Assembly: GCA_018057705.1 (NCBI GenBank)
Contig: JAGPDF010000003.1
Span: 1-44,307, forward strand
Reading direction: 5' to 3'
From: Thermoanaerobaculia bacterium
GTDB taxonomy: Bacteria > Acidobacteriota > Thermoanaerobaculia > Multivoradales > JAGPDF01
DNA length: 44,307 bases
The notes below the pieces were generated by a model. It worked only from the letters and a program-made list of their open reading frames with translations, made no database searches and was not told the DNA's origin. Made by a program: the position numbers and the translations under genes. Positions 16,346 through 25,504 of this stretch are shown piece by piece. Within the stretch, counting starts at the first letter, position 1. Each line of letters starts with the position of its first letter.

Positions 16346-18328
16346 CTACGGCATCGGCTCGACGAGCATGGCCGCGGTCGATTTCTGGTTGCCGTCGTTG
16401 GCGGCGGCGGGGATCCGCAGCAGGCGGGTGAGGAGGGGGTAGACGTCGACGTTGTCGAGCGGCGGCGTGGTGAGTCCCTTCTTGAACGACGGGCCGGCTG
16501 CGATGAAGATGCCGTGCATGTCGCGCTCCGCCGGGTCGTAGCCGTGGTTGCCGAGTGCAGGATTCGGCTTCGCTCGGGCTGCGGCGAGGTCGGCGCGGGT
16601 CGCGAAGATCGTCCAGCCGGCGTCGGCCCAGACGACGACCTCCGGGATCCGGCGATGGGCGCGATAGTGGAGCCGTTCGGGCATGGCGCCCTTGCGCGCG
16701 GCGTGCAGATGCGGGTGCGCGCCGGTCAGCCGGCGCACCAGAGCATCCTCCGTTCCCGGCTGCGGGCGGAGCAGGCCGAAGACCGAGAGGTCGTCGATTG
16801 CGACTCCGGCCACATCGACGAAGTCGGCGAGGACGATCGAGCGCTTGGGGTCGACTGCCGTCATGCCGTGATCGGAGACCACGATCCAGTCGATCGCGTT
16901 GGCGAGTCCACGCGCCGCGACGCCGGCGCGCAGGCGGGCGAGCAGGCTGTCGACGTGCGCCACGGCGGCGGCCGCCTGCGGCGAGGCGGGACCGAAGCGG
17001 TGGCCACCCGAATCGGGCTCGTCGAAATAGAGCGTGATCAGCCGCGGCCGCTTCTCGACCGGAAGATCGAGCCAGGCGAGGACTTCGTCCACGCGCTTCT
17101 CGTCGGCGACCGTCTCGTCGTAGCGCCCCCAGTAGGTCGGCCGGACACCTCCGATCGCCGCCTCCGACCCCGGCCAGAAGGAGGAGGCCGTCACCCGGCC
17201 GGCGCGCTCGACGCCGACCCAGATCGGCTCCCCCTCCCACCAGCGGCCGTCCTCGACGGCCGCGCGATCGGCGAGCGAGAAGGCCGCGTTCCACTCCGGA
17301 TCCCACATCGTGTTGGCGATGATGCCGTGATGCTCCGGGCGCAGTCCCGTGACCAGCGTGTAGTGGTTGGGGTAGGTCTTCGACGGAAAGGATGGCACCA
17401 GCGATTCGGCGCGCACTCCCTCTGCCGCGAGGGCCTGGAGCGCGGGCGCCCCATGGAGCTCGGGATAGTCCCAGCGAAAACCGTCGAACGAGATCACGAG
17501 GACGATGGGAGCGGGCGATGGGGACGGAAGCGTCGAAGTGATCGGCGGCTGGGCCGGCAAAACCGACCCAACGGGGCTCGTCGCAGCTGAGGGAGCATCG
17601 AGAGCCCAACTCTCGCGATTGCCGAAGGCGCCGGTCTGCAGTCCGGGAGAAAGATGTCCGACGTCGCCGACGGCGAGGACGCGCACCATGCCTTTGCCGT
17701 CGATCGAGAGCACGGTGATGCTGGCGTGGCCGATCGACATGCCGAGCCAGGCCTCGGAGTCGACCGCGAGGGCGCGCGTCACCAGCCAGCGGATGACGTT
17801 GCCGTGCGCGACCACGAGCTCGCGGCGATCGCCGCCTCCGGAAGAGACCGGAACCAGCAGCCGCGCCGCCACGCGCTCGAGCTGCGCGCTGCAGGCGGCG
17901 AGCTCTTCCGGCTTCTCCTTCGCCATGATGTCGGCGCGCCGGGTCGGCGGCGTGCACTCGGCGAGGTCGGGATCGATCGTCAGCGCGCGTCCGCCCAGCT
18001 GGGTCGCGATCACCTCGGCCGTCTCGCGTGCCCGGGTGAGTGGACTGGCGACGATCGCGTCGAAGGTGAACGGCAGACCACGCAGCCGGTCGCCGGTGAG
18101 CCTCGCCTGTGCGACGCCGATCGGCAGCAGCGACCGACCCACCGCCTCGTCGCGCGGATCGTCGATGTCGTACGCGCCGTGGCGGACCAGATAGAGCGTG
18201 CGCACGCCGGCCGGGGGCGCGACCGAAGGAACCGCGGCCTGGGCGCTGAGATCCGCCGCCAGGCCCAAGGCTGCGAGCCACAAGGCAAACACAGTCAGCA
18301 AGAGAGAACGCCTCGTCCCCCGGTTCAT
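16346..18328 (-). CDS. fusion of histidine phosphatase and ENPP-type phosphodiesterase, exported
   Basis: 660 residues. The signal peptide is about 1-30. A histidine phosphatase domain (about 43-230) shows LVRHG (H50 is the phosphohistidine residue), SPLTRARET and VVAHGN (H175). Spacing and ECTPPTR recall the PGAM5/SixA side of the family. A 40-residue P/S/T-rich linker leads to a second catalytic domain (about 273-655) of the nucleotide pyrophosphatase/phosphodiesterase (alkaline phosphatase) superfamily. It has SFDGFRWDY (metal D282), FPSKTYPNHY (candidate nucleophile T318), a DEPDSGGHRFGP metal motif and SDHGM. Both active sites look complete. Expected to act in the periplasm or outside the cell on phosphoesters, perhaps in sequence (diester then monoester). 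A good GGAGAA binding site precedes the ATG. Confidence 0.87.
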   Translation of the reverse strand: MNRGTRRSLLLTVFALWLAALGLAADLSAQAAVPSVAPPAGVRTLYLVRHGAYDIDDPRDEAVGRSLLPIGVAQARLTGDRLRGLPFTFDAIVASPLTRARETAEVIATQLGGRALTIDPDLAECTPPTRRADIMAKEKPEELAACSAQLERVAARLLVPVSSGGGDRRELVVAHGNVIRWLVTRALAVDSEAWLGMSIGHASITVLSIDGKGMVRVLAVGDVGHLSPGLQTGAFGNRESWALDAPSAATSPVGSVLPAQPPITSTLPSPSPAPIVLVISFDGFRWDYPELHGAPALQALAAEGVRAESLVPSFPSKTYPNHYTLVTGLRPEHHGIIANTMWDPEWNAAFSLADRAAVEDGRWWEGEPIWVGVERAGRVTASSFWPGSEAAIGGVRPTYWGRYDETVADEKRVDEVLAWLDLPVEKRPRLITLYFDEPDSGGHRFGPASPQAAAAVAHVDSLLARLRAGVAARGLANAIDWIVVSDHGMTAVDPKRSIVLADFVDVAGVAIDDLSVFGLLRPQPGTEDALVRRLTGAHPHLHAARKGAMPERLHYRAHRRIPEVVVWADAGWTIFATRADLAAARAKPNPALGNHGYDPAERDMHGIFIAAGPSFKKGLTTPPLDNVDVYPLLTRLLRIPAAANDGNQKSTAAMLVEPMP

Positions 18329-18482
18329 GCCGTTCTCCGCGCAGTTTCGCCTGGACGCATGGCAAAGCTCCTCGACTGGAAGGTTGCAGGCCGCATCTGG
18401 TTCCAGATTATCAGCGCCCCGAGCGCCGAAGACGCACTGGGTTAGACTCCCCGGCCTGCACTGGCGCTCCGGAGACTCGCGA

Positions 18483-20747
18483 ATGACTCGGCTGCCTACC
18501 CTCTTTACTGGAGCTTTTCTCCTTTGCTCCGCCGCGTCGAGCTCAGCCGATTCGTTCCTCCGCCTGCCGCCGGCGACCGAGATCGCCGGCTGCGGGGTGC
18601 ATCCGACTCAAGTCATCGACTACGGTACTTTTCTCTGGGCCGTGATCTCCGACGACGAGGCTGCACGCCTTGCGGCCGCCGGCCGCTCCGATCTCCTCGT
18701 GGCCGACGCCGGCCAAGTGCGTGTGCCCGGCTTCGCCTTCGATCCGCTGCGCGACGGCGAACCGGCAGGCGAGCCGGCCACGGCAGCTGACTCCGGCAGC
18801 TCCCTGCAGCTGGTGCAGCTCCTCGGTCCGCCGAAGAGCGAGTGGCACGCCGCGCTCGAGCAGGCCGGCGTTCGCGTCCTGCAGTACTACCCGCACAACA
18901 CCTATCTCGTCTGGGCCGACCCGGCGGCGGCCGGGCGCGCCCGGTCTCTGCCGTTCGTGCGCTGGGCGGGAGCCTTCCAGCCGGCCTACAAACTCGGCAG
19001 CGCCCTCGCGGGCCGCACCGGGAAGATCGCCAACCTCGTCGCCTTCGTCTATGCGGACGGCGTGAGCAGCGCCGTCGTCGATGCTGTGACGGCTATCGGG
19101 GGAAGGACCGTGCGCGTCGCGAAGGCCTCGGCCGACGGCGCCTTCCAGACCATCGAAATGCCGGCCGACGCTTCGGCGATCGCCGCGTTGGCCCGGAATC
19201 CGAACGTCATCTGGCTCGGGGTTCGCAGCCCGCGCCCGGTGCCCGAGGACGAGATGTCGGACCAGATCGTCGCCGGCAACCACCCCGGCGGCGTGCCGGC
19301 GATGGGCTACCTGGCGCACCTCGCGACCCTCGGAGTCGACGGCACCGGAGTGACCTGGGCGATCTCGGATACCGGCGTCGACTGGGACCATCCGGACCTC
19401 GCGTCGCGCCTCGTCGGTGGCTACTCGCCGCCCGATGGCGACTGCATCGTCCCCGGCCAGCCCGGCAGCGACTGCCCGGGTGGCGGGCACGGCACCCACG
19501 TCGCGGGCATCGTCGCTGGCGACGCCGCCGCCGGCTTCACGGACGGCGGCGGCTTCCTCTACGGCCTCGGTATGGCGCCGGCGGCGAGTCTCTTCGCGCT
19601 CAACGTCTTCGCCGACTCGGTCGCGCTCGACGATGCGACGAGGATCGCCCTCGCCGGCGGCGCCATCGGCTCCAACAACTCCTGGGCCACGAGCGCCGGG
19701 AGCGGTTGGGGCTACACCGCCGACGCCCGCCTTTCGGACATCCTGGTGCGCGACGGCAACCTCGACACGCCGTCCTTCGCCGAGCCGTTCCTGCAGGTCT
19801 TCTCGGCAGGAAACTCGGGGCCCAACCCTTCGACGATCACCGAGCCCAAAGAGGCCAAGAACATCCTCAGCGTCGCGAACAGCTGGAACGCCCGCCGCGG
19901 GAACATCGATACGATCGCCTCAGGCAGCAGCCGGGGCCCGGCGATCGACGGCCGGACCCTGCCGACGGTCACCGCCCCGGGCTCGGAGATCGCCTCGACG
20001 CGCAACGACACCGCCGGCAGTTGCTCAACGGCGATCGCCGGCACCAGCAACCGCTACGCATTGTGCTCCGGCACCAGCATGGCCAGCCCGCACGTCGCCG
20101 GCGCGGTCATCCTCGCGACCGAATGGTGGCGGCAGAATCATGCCGGCGCCGACCCGAGCATGGCGATGGCCAAGGCGCTGCTGGTCAACGGCGCCGTCGA
20201 CATGGGCACCGCCGACATTCCGAACAACAACGAAGGTTGGGGACGGGTCGACATCACGCGGGTGATCCAGCCGGGGTGGTCGATCGTCCACTTCGACCAA
20301 CAGAACGTCTTCAACGGCACCGGACAGCAGATGACGAGACAGTTCGAGATCGACGATCCCGGGCAGCCGTTGCGGGTGACGCTCGCCTGGTCCGACGCCC
20401 CGGGAGCGGCAGGAGCCAATCCAGCGCTGGTCAATGACCTCGATCTTCAGGTCGTGCACGGCGCCCAGACCTACCGTGGGAACTTCTTCGCCAGCGGCGC
20501 CTCGGTTCCGGGCGGCACCGCCGACAGCCTGAACAACCTGGAGAACGTCTTCGTCTCGTCGCCGCTCGCCGGCCCGGTGACCATCACGATCACTGCCAGC
20601 TCGATCGGCGGCGACGGCGTGCCGTACAACGGTTTCCCGACCGACCAGGATTTCGCGCTCGTCTGTTCGAACTGCCGCCTGCAGGAGCTCTTCTCCGACG
20701 GCTTCGGGACCGCCGACACCTCGGCCTGGTCGCTCGCCTTCCCCTGA
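18483..20747 (+). CDS. secreted subtilisin-like (S8) serine protease with DGF tail
   Basis: 754 residues. The signal peptide is about 1-22. An N-terminal region of roughly 250 residues probably acts as a prodomain. The catalytic triad is clear: ISDTGVDWDHPDL (D about 295), GHGTHVAGIVAGD (H about 338) and SGTSMASPHVAGA (S about 532). A jelly-roll-like domain follows (LRVTLAWSDAPG...LVNDLDLQV), as in bacterial S8 proteases with C-terminal P-like domains. The last residues are LFSDGFGTADTSAWSLAFP, a variant of the tail seen on two other secreted proteins here. The start ATG has GGAGA upstream and TAGACT at 18443-18448. The open frame further 5' is antisense to the fusion phosphatase. Confidence 0.9.
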   Translation: MTRLPTLFTGAFLLCSAASSSADSFLRLPPATEIAGCGVHPTQVIDYGTFLWAVISDDEAARLAAAGRSDLLVADAGQVRVPGFAFDPLRDGEPAGEPATAADSGSSLQLVQLLGPPKSEWHAALEQAGVRVLQYYPHNTYLVWADPAAAGRARSLPFVRWAGAFQPAYKLGSALAGRTGKIANLVAFVYADGVSSAVVDAVTAIGGRTVRVAKASADGAFQTIEMPADASAIAALARNPNVIWLGVRSPRPVPEDEMSDQIVAGNHPGGVPAMGYLAHLATLGVDGTGVTWAISDTGVDWDHPDLASRLVGGYSPPDGDCIVPGQPGSDCPGGGHGTHVAGIVAGDAAAGFTDGGGFLYGLGMAPAASLFALNVFADSVALDDATRIALAGGAIGSNNSWATSAGSGWGYTADARLSDILVRDGNLDTPSFAEPFLQVFSAGNSGPNPSTITEPKEAKNILSVANSWNARRGNIDTIASGSSRGPAIDGRTLPTVTAPGSEIASTRNDTAGSCSTAIAGTSNRYALCSGTSMASPHVAGAVILATEWWRQNHAGADPSMAMAKALLVNGAVDMGTADIPNNNEGWGRVDITRVIQPGWSIVHFDQQNVFNGTGQQMTRQFEIDDPGQPLRVTLAWSDAPGAAGANPALVNDLDLQVVHGAQTYRGNFFASGASVPGGTADSLNNLENVFVSSPLAGPVTITITASSIGGDGVPYNGFPTDQDFALVCSNCRLQELFSDGFGTADTSAWSLAFP

Positions 20748-20799
20748 GGGCCGGCGCGTTCCGGAACCGGATCCGCCCTCCCAGCGGACCCGGGCAGCC

Positions 20800-22488
20800 C
20801 TACTCGGGGAGCGCGCGCAGGAGGATCAGGCGGTCCCGGCCGTTGCCGTCCCCCTGCACGGCGAGGAGCTCCGGACCGGGTCGCCCGTCGAGCTCGACGG
20901 CTCCGAGCGGCTCGGCGTCAGGGTCGACGTTCTTCACTCTTGCACTGTCGCCGCCGCCGCCGAGTGCGATCGTCACCTCTTTGGGCGCCCTCGGATCGGC
21001 GAGAGCCGGGATCGACGCCGCGAGCTCGCTGCGCTCGGCGACGGCGCTCCGCCCGGCGGGAGAGAAGCGCCGCAACTCGATCCTGCCGTTGCCGACCAGG
21101 AGCAGACCGGGCGCGGGCTCCGCGACGAGCGCCCAGCCGGCCGGAGCCTTCTGGATGTCGCTGCGATGCGGGCGGCTCTCGAACCGCCCGCCGCCGCTCC
21201 CCCGCCACCACTGCACCACCAGGTCGGTGCCCGAGAGGCCTTCGGGGAAGGCGGCGAGGAGGTCGTCGCGGCCGTCGCCGTCGACATCGCCGAGTGCCAG
21301 GGCCGTCTCGTGCCATCGCTTGCTGTCGAGCTCCACCGCCAGGGTGGGAGGGGATCCCGATCGCGTGCGATCCGCGGCGAGCGCGAGCACCCGGAGCCGC
21401 TGGCGCTCGAAGAGGTTGAGCTCGTCGGTCGCCTGCGTGCGGACCACCAGCACCGGTACGCCATCGATCTCGAACGGCCAGCTCTGCTCGACCGATTCCG
21501 GGCCCGGGAGTGCCGCCCAGACCTCGACGGGCGGCGCGCCGGCGGCGCCGCCTTCGATCAGGACGCCGCGCAGACGCGTCCCCCCGACGACCTCGGGACC
21601 GGCGAAGTAGAGCTCGCCCGGGCCCGACCGCACGCGCGCCACCGGCGGACTCGACAACCGCAGGCCGGTGGCGGTCCGCGCTACGGCGAACGGCAGCGCG
21701 ACCTCGCGGCTCATCGCCATCGCCAGTCCCTCAGCCGATCTCCCGGACTGGGTGCCAGCCGCTTTCCAGAGCCGCAGCCGGCCCGGCTCGACAGCAGCGA
21801 AGCCGTCGTCTGTTCCCCGCCTCAGGAGTCCGGAGTCGGGCTGGCGCAGGTCGCGACCGCCCAGATCGAGGAGCGGCCGTTCGACGAGCCCCGGCGGCCC
21901 GGGCGTTGCTCCTTCGAGCTCCGCGAGGGAACCGAGATCGACCCACCGTCCCGTGCCACCGGCGACGAGGTGCACCCCGGGAGCCGGATCCAGCTCGACG
22001 GCCGAAAGCGACTCGATCCAGCCGCTCAGCCCCTCGGCGAGCGTCTCCAGCCGCGCCTCGGGCTCGAGCCGCAACCGGAGCAGGCGGCGAGGGCCGTCCG
22101 GTTTGCGGGGCGGTCGCACCAGCAGCAGGAGCCCATCGTCCTTCGCAGCCACCTCGGGTGAAAGCGCCGCCACGAGGGCTCCTCCCAGATCGACGATCCA
22201 GCGCTCGGACCTCCCCTCGGCGACCACGGAGATCCCCGGCGCCACGACCCCCGACCCCGGCGGCAGAGCGGCCAGGCGGGAGCCGCTCGCGACCGCCACG
22301 CAGGCCAGAACCGCAACGGCGCCACCCAGATGCCGCAGGGGCCCCTTTACCAGCAGCCTTTGCTTCTCCTTCTTCGAGTCGTGCGTCTGGCACCTTTCGC
22401 TGCTGCAATTGCGTGACGAAGGAGTGGAGTCGGAACGCGACCGATGCGTTTCGCTTCGCTCAACGCATCCTGCGTTTTCCCTACTCAC
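20800..22488 (-). CDS. secreted FG-GAP-like repeat protein (second of pair)
   Basis: 562 residues if started at the GTG overlapping the upstream stop (GTGA). A hydrophobic signal-like segment appears only at about residues 54-70, after a basic, low-complexity leader that includes a REP-like hairpin. The true start may therefore be downstream (AAGGAG lies shortly before CTG codons), and the first 45 residues are doubtful. The mature part has long beta-rich stretches and one clear calcium-type FG-GAP loop (LGDVDGDGRDDLLAAF), with weaker copies, consistent with a seven-bladed integrin-alpha-like propeller. It lies directly after a stronger FG-GAP protein and is translationally coupled to it. Role unknown. 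Surface binding is the usual guess for this architecture. Confidence 0.7.
   Translation of the reverse strand: MSRENAGCVERSETHRSRSDSTPSSRNCSSERCQTHDSKKEKQRLLVKGPLRHLGGAVAVLACVAVASGSRLAALPPGSGVVAPGISVVAEGRSERWIVDLGGALVAALSPEVAAKDDGLLLLVRPPRKPDGPRRLLRLRLEPEARLETLAEGLSGWIESLSAVELDPAPGVHLVAGGTGRWVDLGSLAELEGATPGPPGLVERPLLDLGGRDLRQPDSGLLRRGTDDGFAAVEPGRLRLWKAAGTQSGRSAEGLAMAMSREVALPFAVARTATGLRLSSPPVARVRSGPGELYFAGPEVVGGTRLRGVLIEGGAAGAPPVEVWAALPGPESVEQSWPFEIDGVPVLVVRTQATDELNLFERQRLRVLALAADRTRSGSPPTLAVELDSKRWHETALALGDVDGDGRDDLLAAFPEGLSGTDLVVQWWRGSGGGRFESRPHRSDIQKAPAGWALVAEPAPGLLLVGNGRIELRRFSPAGRSAVAERSELAASIPALADPRAPKEVTIALGGGGDSARVKNVDPDAEPLGAVELDGRPGPELLAVQGDGNGRDRLILLRALPE
22443..22469. repeat. REP-like hairpin (8-bp perfect stem, 11-nt loop)
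   Basis: GATGCGTT and AACGCATC form a perfect inverted repeat around TCGCTTCGCTC. I recognise this short palindrome as a type of dispersed repeat seen between genes in many bacterial chromosomes. Here it falls inside the extended 5' end of the second FG-GAP gene, which argues that the start codon there is further downstream or that the element was recruited as coding sequence. Confidence 0.65.
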
Positions 22489-24347
22489 CGAGGGCTCCCG
22501 GAAAGATAGAGATCGAGCGCCGCGCGCGCTCCGATCGCCTTGCCGCCGATCGGTTGGGTGACGGCGAGGTCGCTCCTGCCGTCGCCGTCGAGATCGGCGA
22601 CCGTCACCAGTGCGGCGTCGAGCGGCTCGCGTTCGAGGGTGACGACGAGATCGGGCTCCGGCGCGTAGCGGGCGCCCGGCTGGCCGCGATGGATCGTCAC
22701 CTTGCGGCCGCGACCGAGCTGCAGGAAGTCGGCACGGCCGTCGCCGTCGAAGTCGCCGGAGAACGACGAAAGCTGGCCGAGCGCCAGGCTGTCGAGCCGC
22801 AGGCGCAGCTCGCCGGCGAGATCGAGACCGGTCACCGGACGAAACGAGAGCCCCTCGCCCTGGCGGTAGACCCGGAAGTCGAGCCCGAGCTTGATCGACT
22901 TCGTGGCCAGAACCCGCATCGCCTCGAAGAGCGAGAAGTCGAGTGTCAGCGCGACGAGGTCGAGCCTGCCGTCGCCGTCGAGGTCGAGCACGCCACCCGG
23001 GAGAGAGAATCCGCCGCCCTCCTCATCCTCGCCCCCCTCTCTCCTGCCGCCGCCCTCGAAAACGTAGCCCTCCACCGTGAACTCCGCCTTGGGTGCCGGG
23101 TTCCATCGCCCATCCCCGCCCAGGGCGTGCACGCGGATCCGGGCATGCGGCCGCTTCGCCTCGGCGAGCTCCGCCCGCATCGAATCCTTGGCGTTGGGGA
23201 TCTCCTCCGACGTCACCACCTCGGCCGGCCCGTCGCCCTCGAGATCCCCCAGCCAGGCGACCTCGCGGCTCGGCGCCTCTTCCTTCTTCTTTTCCGAAGC
23301 GGACTCCGACGCCGCCGTGGCCCCGGCGGCGACTGTTGCGACGGCCCACCCGGGCAGCGGATCGAAAACCGGGCCGAAGCGACCCTCACCGAGGTTCAGC
23401 CGGCCGCGGACGCCGCTGCCGGCGCGCTCCGGATCGCGAAAGAGCAGGTCGGGCAGGCGATCGCCGTTGAGGTCGAGCACCTGCGGCAGGAGGATGTCGG
23501 CGACGACGCCGAGCGACCGGCGTGCGCTCCGCCCGGCGCGTTCCGCCTCGGCACCGGCCTCGGACGCCCCTGCCTCATCTTCGGGCGGCGCGACGAGTGT
23601 CGCCGCCGTCGCGCTCAGCCCCTCGGGCGTCGCGAGGTACACCTCGAGCCCCCCCGCCACCGGCACGAAGAGATCGGAATCCCCGTCCCCATCGAGGTCG
23701 TCGATCAGGCCGCTCCGGGCGAGAAAGGAGGTGCTGCCGGCAAAGATCGTCCGAGCGGCGATGCGTGGCACGAGCTCGAGGGAGGGGCCCGTCGCCCCGA
23801 TCGGCTCGATCGCTCCTGTCGCACCCTCGGACGGGTTGTCGCCTTCACCGACCAGCACGACCTCTGCGACACCGTCGTCGGTCCAGGCGACGAGTGGCGC
23901 CGCGGCTGGTCCCGCCGCGACCGCGTGGACGCAGGGCGGAAGCTCGAGACGCAGCGGAGCTGCGGCATAGGCATTCGGGCCTGAGGGGGCACCCGTGGAA
24001 GCGGCGCCAACGCCCTCGGCGAGGCCGAGGAAGACCAGCAGCTCGCGGCGGTCGAGCACCGTCGGAACGACGGTCAGCACGTCGACGAAGGTCCCCTCCT
24101 CGTCGACCTGCATCGGCTCCTCGATGCCGACCTCGCCCCACGAAGTCGAGGCGACGACCACGGCGAGATCGCGCCGCCCGTCGCGGTCGAGATCGACGGC
24201 GAGCGAGAGCACCGGCACCCCCGGCAGCTCCAGGCGCTGATGACGGAGCGCGAGCTTCGCCGGCGAGGCGGGCAGGGGGCCGGCCGTGGCGAGGCCGACC
24301 GCCAGAAACAGGGCGGCGAGGACAGAGCTGTCGCGCGAGAGTCTCAT
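22485..24347 (-). CDS. secreted FG-GAP/VCBS repeat protein
   Basis: 620 residues with a signal peptide (about 1-28). At least seven calcium-binding FG-GAP loops of the DxDxDGxxD type are spread along the chain: DLDRDGRRDL, DDLDGDGDSDLFV, DLNGDRLPDLLF, DLEGDGPAEVV, DLDGDGRLDLV, DFDGDGRADFL and DLDGDGRSDLAV. This number fits an integrin-alpha-type seven-bladed propeller. The protein has no enzymatic domain. It is followed with a 4-nt overlap by a second protein of similar style, so the two probably act together at the cell surface or in the periplasm. Ligands are unknown. Confidence 0.85.
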   Translation of the reverse strand: MRLSRDSSVLAALFLAVGLATAGPLPASPAKLALRHQRLELPGVPVLSLAVDLDRDGRRDLAVVVASTSWGEVGIEEPMQVDEEGTFVDVLTVVPTVLDRRELLVFLGLAEGVGAASTGAPSGPNAYAAAPLRLELPPCVHAVAAGPAAAPLVAWTDDGVAEVVLVGEGDNPSEGATGAIEPIGATGPSLELVPRIAARTIFAGSTSFLARSGLIDDLDGDGDSDLFVPVAGGLEVYLATPEGLSATAATLVAPPEDEAGASEAGAEAERAGRSARRSLGVVADILLPQVLDLNGDRLPDLLFRDPERAGSGVRGRLNLGEGRFGPVFDPLPGWAVATVAAGATAASESASEKKKEEAPSREVAWLGDLEGDGPAEVVTSEEIPNAKDSMRAELAEAKRPHARIRVHALGGDGRWNPAPKAEFTVEGYVFEGGGRREGGEDEEGGGFSLPGGVLDLDGDGRLDLVALTLDFSLFEAMRVLATKSIKLGLDFRVYRQGEGLSFRPVTGLDLAGELRLRLDSLALGQLSSFSGDFDGDGRADFLQLGRGRKVTIHRGQPGARYAPEPDLVVTLEREPLDAALVTVADLDGDGRSDLAVTQPIGGKAIGARAALDLYLSGSPR

Positions 24348-24389
24348 TCCAGTGTGACTACGTTCGGGCGGCCGATTTCTAACACGAAC

Positions 24390-25478
24390 CTAACGATGAA
24401 GGCTCGGCTTCCACCGGCCGGTGCGAAAGACCTCGCGGATGTCGGCCAGCACTTCGCGGTCGATCCTCAGCGTCTCACCCTTGGCGAGATCGATCTTCTG
24501 CACGTTCTCGACCCGGATGTCGTAGTTCTCCCAGCCCATGTAGTCGACGAGCAGCTTCTGGAAGCGCGCGTCAACGACTCCGCTGGCGGGGCCCTTGTCG
24601 AAGCCGCGTTGCATCCAGATGGTCTGGATCTCGCGCGCGATCCCCTCCGTCACCGGGATCATGTTCTCGGGGCGGGAGCGGGTGAAGTAGAGCCGGTTCA
24701 GCGCATAGAGGCGCTCGAGCTCGGCGATCGGCGTCGCGTGGTCGTAGACCGAGATGTCGATGAAGTTGTCGAGGCCGTCGTAGCCGGCGCCTTTGCGCAC
24801 CACGAGGAGGGCCGCGCTCTGTTCGCCACGCTGGTCGCCCCCCGCCTTGCCGCCGGCGACGAGCGCCGCCATCAGGCGGTCGGCGAGCTCACCGGTCGCC
24901 GCCTCGTAGGCTCGCGCCATCGCTTCGACGGTCGCCTCCGAAACCAGGATGTTGCCCTGGATGGCGAAGCCGCTGCCGGCGACGACCTTCCCGACGCCCG
25001 CGCCCGGGCCGACCGCTTGCGCAGCGGCGCCCGCCTGCCCGACCCGCCCGCCGGCCCAGCCGAAGCACTCCTTGCCGCTCCAGGTCGCGGCGTTGCCGCG
25101 GGCATCGACGATGCCGACCTGGCGCTGCTCGCGCAGCGGATCGTTGCGCAACAGGATCGCGAGCGCCTCCTCTGCCGTCGCGCCGCGCTCGAGCAGATCG
25201 AGACCGTCGTCGCCGAACGAGACCTTGGCGAAGCTCTGGGTCGCGACCGCCCCGACTCCGGCTCGCGCCCAGGGCACCACGGCACGCACATTCGGGAACT
25301 TCGACTGCACGGCGATTCCGAGATCGCCGGTCGCGGGATCGAGCGCCACGATCGAGAAGGTGGAGACGAAGGGGTCTCCGCCGGAGTTGGTTTCAGCCGC
25401 GACCTGCACCGCCGCGCAGGTGATTCCCGTCAGAAAAAAGGCCTCCAGCAGAAAAACGACTCCCGGGCGCTTTCGCAT
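24390..25478 (-). CDS. secreted DUF1028 protein
   Basis: 362 residues with an N-terminal signal segment (about 8-29). The region STFSIVALDPATGDLGIAVQSKFPNVRAVVPWARAGVGAVATQ is the hallmark of DUF1028, a family with an Ntn-hydrolase-like fold and no firm enzymatic role. AATWSGKECFGWAGG and QGNILVS follow as in family members. The C-terminal about 90 residues (FQKLLVDYMGWENYDIRV...) match the extra domain of longer DUF1028 proteins. The start ATG is 7 nt downstream of TATCGT, so the transcript is probably leaderless. It is divergent from the GT87 gene with only 26 bp between them. Confidence 0.85.
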   Translation of the reverse strand: MRKRPGVVFLLEAFFLTGITCAAVQVAAETNSGGDPFVSTFSIVALDPATGDLGIAVQSKFPNVRAVVPWARAGVGAVATQSFAKVSFGDDGLDLLERGATAEEALAILLRNDPLREQRQVGIVDARGNAATWSGKECFGWAGGRVGQAGAAAQAVGPGAGVGKVVAGSGFAIQGNILVSEATVEAMARAYEAATGELADRLMAALVAGGKAGGDQRGEQSAALLVVRKGAGYDGLDNFIDISVYDHATPIAELERLYALNRLYFTRSRPENMIPVTEGIAREIQTIWMQRGFDKGPASGVVDARFQKLLVDYMGWENYDIRVENVQKIDLAKGETLRIDREVLADIREVFRTGRWKPSLHR

Positions 25479-25485
25479 GTCGGCG

Positions 25486-25491
25486 ACGATA
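25486..25491 (-). promoter_or_regulatory. -10 box TATCGT for the DUF1028 gene
   Basis: TATCGT on the minus strand lies 7 nt from the ATG at 25478. The gap to the divergent GT87 start is only 26 bp, so any -35 element would have to lie inside that gene. Confidence 0.4.
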
Positions 25492-25504
25492 GCGCAGCCC
25501 GGGC

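Noticed and set aside
15336-18365. A 1009-residue minus-strand open frame across the phosphatase fusion
   Set aside because: Arginine-rich shadow of the two genuine genes in another frame. It has no recognisable domain.
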